DNA of 6,401 nucleotides. It comes from Bacillota bacterium. GTDB taxonomy: Bacteria > Bacillota_A > Clostridia > Peptostreptococcales > Anaerovoracaceae. Position numbers and translations under genes: made by a program. Location: positions 1 through 6,401 of the forward strand of contig JAFYPY010000030.1 of NCBI GenBank assembly GCA_017547345.1. Reading direction: 5' to 3'. The notes under the pieces are model-generated. The model was not told the DNA's origin. It ran no database searches and saw only the letters and a list, made by a program, of their open reading frames with translations. Shown here in pieces: positions 1 to 5,858 of this stretch (position 1 is the stretch's first letter; each line of letters opens with the position of its first letter).

Positions 1-754
1 AAAGAGAATGTATCCTCTTTTTTCTATTTCTGATTATGTTAATGTAAGCACAAAGGAAATAAAGGAAAGCTTCAAGGCTCACTACGGTGATGAATTCGAT
101 TCTAAATTTGTTGCCGCAAAATTTGGAAGCTTAGCTTTTGGAGAGATAAAAAAATTAAAAGATATCGATAACAAAAAAATGTGCAAAGTACGGTTTGGAC
201 TTGATGAGAACAAAGTGACTGTAGCTGTTGGGCATAATGGAAATAAAGAGCAGCAACACATAGCTGTATTGAGAGAACTTAAAAAACTAAAGACAGAATT
301 CAAAGAAAAGATAGAATTATTAATACATTTGGGATATGGTGTTCCAGGTGGATATGCGGATGAAGTAAAAAAGGCCGCGGAAGAGTGTGGCATATCCTTT
401 ATAATACTTGAAGAGTTGTATGACCTAAAGAATATCGCAAAACTAAGAGTTGCCACCGATATAATTGTTCATGCACAAACTACGGATGCCTTATCTGGCT
501 CAATTCGTGAGTGTTTGTATGCCGGTGGTGTGTTATTGAATCCAAGCTGGATTAGCTATGAAGAGTTTGATAGACTCGGCATTGAATATGTTAAGTACGA
601 TGATTTTGATGAGATCGCATCGTATATAGAAAAATTGATAATAGGCGATATCGGTACGGATATCGGACATAATATAGAGGCACTTGGGGAGGCTTTTTCT
701 TGGGATGCCGTTAAGAAAGATTGGATGATGATTTTTAATGAAAGAACTTCTTAA
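1..754 (+). CDS. GT-B glycosyltransferase, C-terminal part (5' end outside window)
   Basis: Cytoplasmic glycosyltransferase that probably adds one sugar to a lipid-linked glycan. The frame is open to the left edge: codons at 2-4 and 5-7 are sense. The first ATG, at base 8, has no ribosome-binding site, so the real start lies upstream. Residue numbers count from that Met. Residues 1-50 look like the end of the N-terminal Rossmann half (ISDYV, later KFGSLAFGEI). The C-terminal donor-binding half begins at about 70 with VAVGHNGNKEQQH, the usual glycine-bearing strand-loop of GT-B enzymes. It carries HAQTTDALSGSIRECLYAGG at 155-174, where E168 sits at the place of the nucleotide-sugar-binding glutamate of GT4-like enzymes. 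The protein ends FSWDAVKKDW, typical of the closing helix. Family assignment is good; donor and acceptor cannot be read. It resembles capsule-cluster transferases distantly related to GT4 or GT56. The last 17 bases overlap the flippase gene. Confidence 0.82.
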   Translation, partial: KRMYPLFSISDYVNVSTKEIKESFKAHYGDEFDSKFVAAKFGSLAFGEIKKLKDIDNKKMCKVRFGLDENKVTVAVGHNGNKEQQHIAVLRELKKLKTEFKEKIELLIHLGYGVPGGYADEVKKAAEECGISFIILEELYDLKNIAKLRVATDIIVHAQTTDALSGSIRECLYAGGVLLNPSWISYEEFDRLGIEYVKYDDFDEIASYIEKLIIGDIGTDIGHNIEALGEAFSWDAVKKDWMMIFNERTS

Positions 755-2141
755 AAAATTTGGAGCCTTTTCAGTGGGTCCGATGGTGGGCGCGTTGCTT
801 GGCTTCATTACGGTGCCATTAATTACATATTTTATTTCTCCTGAAGAATACGGAAGAACCAGCATGTTTACTCTTGCACAAGGTGTGCTTTCTATGCTTA
901 TGTATCTAGGGCTTGACCAAGCATTTGTAAGAGAGTTTAACAATGCCAAAGGGCAAATAGATAAGCTTATGATTAATGCGATTACAATTCCTATGATTTG
1001 TGTCGCGATTTTGGATGTTTTTGTAGTCCTTAAGGCAGAATTGGTAAGCTTTTTAATGTTTGATACGCAAACAGAGCTTTTTGCAGTATATTGCCTTGCT
1101 CTTATGCTTCCTTTTATGATCATCGAGAACTTCTCCTTGCTCAAAATAAGAATGGAAGAGAAGGGGTTGCAATACTCAGCATTTACCATTTTACTAAAGG
1201 TTTTCGTACTAGTATTGACAGTATTATTGTTCTTCTTATACGAAAAGAGTTTTAGAAGTGTAGTTTATGCTATGGCATTTGCTGAGATTATAAACGGGAC
1301 AATTTTGTATTTTATAGCCATTTCACCATTAAAGCTTAGTCTAAAAAATCTGGACAAAGTTTTGTTAAAGAGGATGCTTGCGTTTGGTTTACCACTGGTT
1401 CCTGCATCCCTATTAAGCTGGATGCTTACATCAATGGACAAGATTATGCTTCGTACTATGTGCGATTATACGGAGCTGGGCCTTTATACGGCAGCATTCA
1501 AAATTGTAGCTATACTTGGAATTATACAGACTTGTTTTACCCTTTTCTGGACGCCAGTGGCATATCGTTGGTACGAAGAAAAGGTTGATAATAAGCAATT
1601 TGAACTTGTAAACAAGCTTGTTGCAGTGTTAATGACAGCAATGTGTATGGGATTATTGCTTTTCAAAGATTTGGTGGCCTTAGTTCTTGGAGCAGACTTT
1701 AGAACAGCGATATATATATTCCCGTTTATATTGCTTTATCCAATTATGTATACTATGTCAGAAGCAACAGCAGTTGGTATTGGATTCTCTAGAAAGACTC
1801 AATACACTATAATCGTTTCTACGGCATCAGGCGTATTGAATATAGTTCTAAACTATTTCTTAATACCATACCTCGGAGGTGTTGGTGCGGCTATTGCGAC
1901 AGGTACATCATATTTAGTTTTCTTCTGGGTAAGAACATTAATATCAAGAAAACTTTGGTACAAGTTCCCATTAATTGATTACGTAATTTATACAGTTATA
2001 ATTATAATCAATTGTTTTGTACATACATTCTATGTGGGATATTTCCCATATGTATTATCTTTTATAAGTGCGGTACTAGTGCTTATATATAATGTAAGAA
2101 ATATCAAAGAAGTAGTAGGAGTTTTCAAAAAGAATATATAG
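738..2141 (+). CDS. wzx: Wzx-type polysaccharide flippase (MOP superfamily)
   Basis: Integral-membrane flippase expected to move undecaprenyl-diphosphate-linked oligosaccharide from the inner to the outer face of the cytoplasmic membrane. The 467-residue length is normal for Wzx. About 14 hydrophobic segments can be drawn, roughly at 11-32, 42-57, 80-98, 113-131, 147-168, 174-195, 214-229, 249-270, 293-312, 322-342, 357-377, 381-400, 413-431 and 436-451. The N-terminus (GPMVGALLGFITVPLITYF, then SPEEYGR) and the stretch at 366-385 (GVLNIVLNYFLIPYLGGVGA) match the polysaccharide-biosynthesis-protein pattern, including the paired Asn and the GxGAA turn. R39-R40-style SPEEYGR and R65 (FVREF) are typical. 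The start is the only in-frame ATG near the gene junction. It lies inside the preceding gene with only a weak GGA at 723-725 ahead of it, so coupled translation is likely. A related MOP exporter of a non-lipid substrate is possible but less likely in this context. Confidence 0.92.
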   Translation: MKELLKKFGAFSVGPMVGALLGFITVPLITYFISPEEYGRTSMFTLAQGVLSMLMYLGLDQAFVREFNNAKGQIDKLMINAITIPMICVAILDVFVVLKAELVSFLMFDTQTELFAVYCLALMLPFMIIENFSLLKIRMEEKGLQYSAFTILLKVFVLVLTVLLFFLYEKSFRSVVYAMAFAEIINGTILYFIAISPLKLSLKNLDKVLLKRMLAFGLPLVPASLLSWMLTSMDKIMLRTMCDYTELGLYTAAFKIVAILGIIQTCFTLFWTPVAYRWYEEKVDNKQFELVNKLVAVLMTAMCMGLLLFKDLVALVLGADFRTAIYIFPFILLYPIMYTMSEATAVGIGFSRKTQYTIIVSTASGVLNIVLNYFLIPYLGGVGAAIATGTSYLVFFWVRTLISRKLWYKFPLIDYVIYTVIIIINCFVHTFYVGYFPYVLSFISAVLVLIYNVRNIKEVVGVFKKNI

Positions 2142-2144
2142 CCA

Positions 2145-3134
2145 ATGAACAGAAATGAAGGAATAGATTTATTAAGAATACTTGCTATGTGTATGGTAGT
2201 AATGCTACATACATTAACTGCTTCTGGAATTCTCGCTGAAGAAGCTACAAGTATTTATTACAAGAGCGGCTGGTTTGTTGAAATTATGGCCTTTTGTGCA
2301 GTAAACTGCTATGGACTGATTTCGGGATATGTTGCCGGAGACAATATAAATAGTTTAAGGAAACTGAAGAAGACGTGGTTTCTTGCCTTGTTTTATTCTG
2401 TTTCATTGACACTTGTATACTTTGCGGTAGTTAAAACCTTTGCAATTAAATCATTGATAAAGGCGTTTTTCCCTGTTATTTTTGATCAGTGGTGGTATTT
2501 TACGGCTTTCTTCTGTATGTCCTTGTTTGCACCATACATAAATAAAGTGTTCAGTGATATCGAAGAAAAAGACTGCAGACGCATATTCTGGGCAATTATA
2601 CTAATTTTTACCGTGTTTTCTTACAGAAATACAAGAATGGTAGTAAGCGCATATTCAGTGCTTTGGATTATATGCCTCTATGTTTTAGGCAAGTGTATTA
2701 AGAAGGGGAATATCTTCAAGCACGAAGGAAAACTGCTTTGGTTAGTATTATATGGTGTTTTGGTTTGCTTGACTTGGTTCATAAAGATTTATGCACCTAG
2801 TATAAACATAGTGACATATACATCGCCGACTATTCTTTTCTGCGGAATTTCTTTATTATTGGCATTTAAGGGGATAAAACTTCCAAATAAATTTAAGAAT
2901 ATAGTTACAGGGCCTTTGGCTCAAACCAACTTTAGCATTTACTTGATTCATGCACATCCGTTGATGTGGATTATAATCAGTCAGGTAATATTAGCGATAG
3001 CTACAATGCTCAAGCAAGGATCAATTATTGTGTTTTGGCTTGGCATAATAGGTATCGTAATCTCAATTTGTTTATTAGCGTCAATTATTGACTATTGTAG
3101 AATATATATTTTGAAAGTAATAAAAGGAAGGTAA
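2145..3134 (+). CDS. Membrane acyltransferase, acyltransferase-3 family
   Basis: Integral-membrane enzyme that, by family, transfers an acyl group (usually acetyl) to a sugar hydroxyl of a glycan or its lipid-linked precursor. The signature opens the protein: NEGIDLLRILAMCMVVMLH, with R11 and catalytic-type H22, just after the start Met. This fixes the ATG despite the poor ribosome-binding site. Further family marks are VNCYGLISGY (53-62), QWWYFTAFF (115-123) and NFSIYLIHAHPLMW (262-275, with H269 and H271). About ten hydrophobic segments fill the 329 residues. There is no SGNH or other extra domain, so this is a stand-alone membrane-domain member. It begins three bases after the flippase stop, suggesting translational coupling. 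ATA supplies 20 of 47 Ile codons, far more than in the next gene. It could modify the sugar made by the downstream aminotransferase pathway or another residue; the acceptor cannot be inferred. Confidence 0.9.
   Translation: MNRNEGIDLLRILAMCMVVMLHTLTASGILAEEATSIYYKSGWFVEIMAFCAVNCYGLISGYVAGDNINSLRKLKKTWFLALFYSVSLTLVYFAVVKTFAIKSLIKAFFPVIFDQWWYFTAFFCMSLFAPYINKVFSDIEEKDCRRIFWAIILIFTVFSYRNTRMVVSAYSVLWIICLYVLGKCIKKGNIFKHEGKLLWLVLYGVLVCLTWFIKIYAPSINIVTYTSPTILFCGISLLLAFKGIKLPNKFKNIVTGPLAQTNFSIYLIHAHPLMWIIISQVILAIATMLKQGSIIVFWLGIIGIVISICLLASIIDYCRIYILKVIKGR
3124..3131 (+). promoter_or_regulatory. Strong Shine-Dalgarno site for the aminotransferase
   Basis: AAGGAAGG lies in the last codons of the acyltransferase gene, directly before its TAA stop (3132-3134) and six bases before the ATG at 3138. 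It is much stronger than anything ahead of the flippase or acyltransferase starts, so the aminotransferase should be translated well in its own right. Confidence 0.75.
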
Positions 3135-3137
3135 GTT

Positions 3138-4265
3138 ATGCAATTCAGAGACTTAAAACAACAGTATCAGGTATTAAAGAAAGACATTGATGCAGCTATG
3201 GTAGAAGTTGCAACAAATTGTAATTTTATAAGCGGAGCTCAGGTTACTCAGTTAGAAAAAGAACTGGCTGAATATGTTGGTGTTAAACATTGTGTAACTT
3301 GCGCAAATGGTACAGACGCTTTATCAATTGCTATGATGGCATGGGGAATCAAAGAAGGAGATGCAGTTTTTGTTCCTGACTTCACATTCTTTGCATCCGG
3401 TGAAATCGTATCACACTGTGGAGCAACACCTATTTTTGTTGATGTGGACAAAGATACATTCAACGTTTGCAGTGAATCTTTAGAAACAGCGATCAAGAAA
3501 GTTTTAGAAGAAGGAAAGTTAACACCAAAGGTGGTTATTGCCGTTGACCTATTTGGTCTACCTGCAGATTTTGCTAAAGTTAAGGAAGTTGCAGATAAGT
3601 ATGGCTTGCTTGTTCTTGAAGATGGAGCTCAGGGATTTGGTGGAGAAATCAACGGAAAGAGAGCTTGTAGTTTTGGAGACATTTCCACTACTTCATTCTT
3701 CCCAGCTAAACCACTAGGTTGCTACGGCGATGGTGGTGCAGTATTTACAGATAACGATGAACTAGCTGACCTAATGAGATCAATCTGCGTTCACGGCAAA
3801 GGTTCAATGAAATATGACAATGTTAGAATCGGCCTTAACTCAAGACTTGATACTATTCAGGCAGCAATCCTATCAATTAAGTTAAAAGCATTTGCAGACT
3901 ATGAAGTTGCAGATGTTAATAAGGTGGCTGCAAAGTATACAGCTGGCCTTGAGGGTATTGTTAAAACTCCAGTGGTTCCAGAAGGTTTCCTATCAAGCTG
4001 GGCGCAGTATACTATTCAGCTGAAGGACAGAGAAACTAGAGATGCACTTCAGGCAGCTCTAAAGGAAAAGGGCATACCAACAATGGTATACTATCCAAAG
4101 CCAATGCATACACAAAAGGCTTTTGAACTTGACGAAAATTATGAATTTGATTGCACAAACACAACTGAATTATGTGGCAACGTTCTTTCACTACCTATGC
4201 ATCCATACTTAAAGGATGAGGACATTGAAGAAGTTGTTACAGCAATCAAGGGGTTTTTAAAATAA
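3138..4265 (+). CDS. PLP-dependent sugar aminotransferase (DegT/DnrJ/EryC1/StrS family, WbpE-like)
   Basis: Cytoplasmic fold-type I aminotransferase that converts a nucleotide-linked keto sugar to an amino sugar, usually with glutamate as donor. All 375 residues fit the family. NGTDAL (57-62) is the PLP phosphate-binding loop, EDGAQ (161-165) holds D162 that pairs with the pyridine nitrogen, and TSFFPAKPLGCYGDGG (185-200) holds the Schiff-base lysine K191. GLNSRLDTIQAAIL (232-245) and SLPMHPYL (351-358) are the later conserved blocks. The start FRDLKQQY, KPLGCYGDGGA and SLPMHPYL recall WbpE/WlbC enzymes, which aminate UDP-3-keto-GlcNAc-uronic acid at C3. FdtB/QdtB-type 3-keto-6-deoxyhexose enzymes are close alternatives, so the family is certain but the substrate is a guess. 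No dehydrogenase or isomerase partner is in view. All seven Arg codons are AGA and only 2 of 20 Ile codons are ATA, a more selective codon use than its membrane-protein neighbours. Confidence 0.95.
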   Translation: MQFRDLKQQYQVLKKDIDAAMVEVATNCNFISGAQVTQLEKELAEYVGVKHCVTCANGTDALSIAMMAWGIKEGDAVFVPDFTFFASGEIVSHCGATPIFVDVDKDTFNVCSESLETAIKKVLEEGKLTPKVVIAVDLFGLPADFAKVKEVADKYGLLVLEDGAQGFGGEINGKRACSFGDISTTSFFPAKPLGCYGDGGAVFTDNDELADLMRSICVHGKGSMKYDNVRIGLNSRLDTIQAAILSIKLKAFADYEVADVNKVAAKYTAGLEGIVKTPVVPEGFLSSWAQYTIQLKDRETRDALQAALKEKGIPTMVYYPKPMHTQKAFELDENYEFDCTNTTELCGNVLSLPMHPYLKDEDIEEVVTAIKGFLK

Positions 4266-4273
4266 ACGAAAGA

Positions 4274-4279
4274 AAAGGA
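4274..4279 (+). promoter_or_regulatory. Shine-Dalgarno site that fixes a GTG start for the ABC permease
   Basis: AAAGGA sits seven bases before GTG at 4287-4289. No in-frame ATG gives a complete permease N-terminus here, and the site is well spaced for the GTG, so the rare start codon is supported. It lies in the 21-base gap after the aminotransferase stop. Confidence 0.7.
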
Positions 4280-4286
4280 TGATATT

Positions 4287-5093
4287 GTGAGTACACTTAA
4301 GACAATAATTCAAGAACATACTTTATATAGGAAGCAGGTAGTTAAACTTGCAAAGTCCGATTTAATCAAAACCTATAGAGGTTCTGCTCTTGGATGGGCA
4401 TGGGCTATCATCAAGCCTGTAGTTACAATTTTTGTGTTCTGGTTTGCCTTCAGCTTTGGTCTTAGAGCCGGCGGAGATGTGGATGGATATCCGTTCTTCT
4501 TGTGGATGATTGCAGGCTTTGTACCATGGTTTTATATGAGTGAAATGATTACAGGTGGAGCGGGATGTATGAGAACAAATAAACATCTTATTACAAAGAT
4601 GAAGTTCCCTATTTCCGTAATACCTACATTTACAAATATTTCAAAGTTGGTAGTTCATTTGATTCTATTGGTAGCTACAATAGTGATATACTGCTTGTTT
4701 GGATATTTCCCTGACATATATTACTTGCAGTTGCCACTATACATTATTTTGATGTTCGTATTCTTTAACTTTTGGGCATTGTTTAGTGGGCTGTTATCTG
4801 CAATAAGTAAAGACTTTTTAAATCTAGTAAAGTCATTTACTACGGCCATTTTCTGGATGTCCGGAATTATGTATAATGTTGCAGAAATCAAGTATGAATG
4901 GATTAAAGGGATTTTACTTTACAATCCAGTAACGCTAATTGCTAATGGATATCGCCATGTGTTTGTCGATAAAACATGGTTCTTTGAATCTCCCGTTGAG
5001 CTTAGAAATTATTTTATAGTGCTTGCACTTATGATTGCACTTGCGTGCTGGGCATACAAGAAGGTTTACAAAGACTTATCTGACGTACTATAG
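4287..5093 (+). CDS. wzm: ABC-2 polysaccharide/teichoic acid exporter permease (Wzm/TagG type)
   Basis: Membrane half of an ABC exporter that moves undecaprenyl-linked glycan or teichoic acid across the cytoplasmic membrane. The 268 residues are typical for Wzm/TagG. An amphipathic N-terminal region leads into SDLIKTYRGSALGWAWAIIK (24-43), a hallmark in which the charged gate-helix region runs into the first membrane span. About six spans fall near 37-57, 69-84, 112-139, 148-172, 181-197 and 241-259. MRTNKHLITKMKFP (95-108) corresponds to the conserved cytoplasmic segment after span 2, and LLYNPVTLIANGYRHVF (210-226) to the conserved block before the last span. Translation starts at GTG. The ATPase partner follows 12 bases downstream, so the two genes form the usual permease-ATPase pair. 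ATA supplies 7 of 27 Ile codons, between the values of the two preceding genes. The call is secure; whether it serves a teichoic acid or another polymer depends on neighbours. Confidence 0.95.
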   Translation: MSTLKTIIQEHTLYRKQVVKLAKSDLIKTYRGSALGWAWAIIKPVVTIFVFWFAFSFGLRAGGDVDGYPFFLWMIAGFVPWFYMSEMITGGAGCMRTNKHLITKMKFPISVIPTFTNISKLVVHLILLVATIVIYCLFGYFPDIYYLQLPLYIILMFVFFNFWALFSGLLSAISKDFLNLVKSFTTAIFWMSGIMYNVAEIKYEWIKGILLYNPVTLIANGYRHVFVDKTWFFESPVELRNYFIVLALMIALACWAYKKVYKDLSDVL

Positions 5094-5105
5094 AGAGGAA
5101 GAATT

Positions 5106-5825
5106 ATGGCTAATAATGTAATTGTATTTGACCATGTGACAAAAATTTATAAATTGTATAAAAATGATAAATTTAGATTTTTGAGCATGTTTACAAAAAA
5201 AATTAAATATAAAGAAAATAGAGCTATAAACGATGTCTCATTTATTGTAAAAAAAGGCGAGAGTGTGGCACTATTTGGAAAGAACGGTGCCGGTAAGTCC
5301 ACAATTCTTAAGATGATAACAGGAGTTACATTTCCAACATCCGGAGAGATTACTGTAAATGGCAGAGTAAGTGCGTTGCTTGAGCTTACTGCTGGCTTTG
5401 ATGGAGAGTTCACGGGAAGAGAGAACATTTATCTAAAATGTAATCTTATGGGCATTAATGATGAAGAAATAAAGCTTTTAGAAGACGAAATAATTGATTT
5501 CGCAGGGCTTGGTGAGTATATAGATCAGCCGGTAAGAACTTATTCCAGCGGTATGAAAGCTAGACTAGGATTTGCCATAAATGCCAATGTTGAGCCCGAA
5601 ATTTTGATTGTCGATGAGGCGCTTAGCGTTGGTGATAAGGCGTTTAGAGTAAAGTGTCATAATAAGGTGAAAGAAATTATGAGAGACAAAGAAGTAACCT
5701 TCTTATTTGTAACACATTCTGTTGGTACCGCTAAAGCCTTCTGTGATAGAGGCATTGTATTAGAAAAAGGAAAGATTATTTTCGATGGAGAAATCGATAA
5801 AGCGATAGAGTTTTACGAAAAGTAA
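5106..5825 (+). CDS. wzt: ABC polysaccharide/teichoic acid exporter ATPase (Wzt/TagH type, short form)
   Basis: Cytoplasmic nucleotide-binding subunit that powers the adjacent permease. Walker A is GKNGAGKST (58-66, K64), the ABC signature is YSSGMKAR (146-153), Walker B is ILIVDEAL (166-173, D170 and catalytic E171), and the H-loop is H204 in FVTHS. LLELTAGFDGEFTGRENIYL (91-110) is the Wzt/TagH-specific segment, where Glu replaces the usual Q-loop Gln. The inserted stretch YKLYKNDKFRFLSMFTKK (about 15-32) before the first core strand is also typical of this subfamily. The protein stops at 239 residues, right after the nucleotide-binding domain (ending KAIEFYEK). It therefore lacks the C-terminal carbohydrate-binding domain of long Wzt proteins and any TagH-like extracellular tail. 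The ATG has AGAGGAA (5094-5100) at good distance. The 5' end of the gene is notably A-rich. Confidence 0.95.
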   Translation: MANNVIVFDHVTKIYKLYKNDKFRFLSMFTKKIKYKENRAINDVSFIVKKGESVALFGKNGAGKSTILKMITGVTFPTSGEITVNGRVSALLELTAGFDGEFTGRENIYLKCNLMGINDEEIKLLEDEIIDFAGLGEYIDQPVRTYSSGMKARLGFAINANVEPEILIVDEALSVGDKAFRVKCHNKVKEIMRDKEVTFLFVTHSVGTAKAFCDRGIVLEKGKIIFDGEIDKAIEFYEK

Positions 5826-5848
5826 AATTGGGACTCCAAAGAAATGAC

Positions 5849-5854
5849 AGAGGA
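5849..5854 (+). promoter_or_regulatory. Shine-Dalgarno site favouring the start at 5859
   Basis: AGAGGA precedes the ATG at 5859 by four bases. The in-frame ATG at 5844 has no comparable site and would place AGAGGA inside the coding region. A third in-frame ATG at 5874 also lacks a site. The short spacing makes this a moderate preference, not a certainty. Confidence 0.55.
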
Positions 5855-5858
5855 TTTT

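Noticed and set aside
8..10. ATG at base 8 as the true start of the first gene
   Set aside because: The frame is open upstream, there is no ribosome-binding site in the seven visible bases, and the encoded product lacks the N-terminal half of a GT-B enzyme. The gene is almost certainly cut by the window edge.
82..456. Open frame of 124 codons on the - strand
   Set aside because: It is fully antisense to the glycosyltransferase, Ser/Phe-rich in the way reverse frames of Lys/Glu-rich genes are, and has no motif.
533..1189. Long open frame of 218 codons on the - strand
   Set aside because: It lies antisense across the end of the glycosyltransferase and the start of the flippase, both of which carry clear family motifs on the + strand. 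Its translation has no recognisable motif and no ribosome-binding context, so it is a shadow frame.
3088..3110. TTGACT followed by TATATT at the end of the acyltransferase gene, considered as a promoter
   Set aside because: The spacing is only 11 bases, far from the 16-18 needed, and no better -10 lies at the right distance.
5147..5428. Open frame on the - strand within the ATPase gene
   Set aside because: It is antisense to the Walker A and neighbouring conserved blocks of a certain ABC ATPase. No independent support.
5828..5839. Small inverted repeat TTGG-GACT-CCAA after the ATPase stop
   Set aside because: It has only four paired bases and no following T-tract (the next bases are AGAAATGACAG). 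It is too weak for a terminator or operator.
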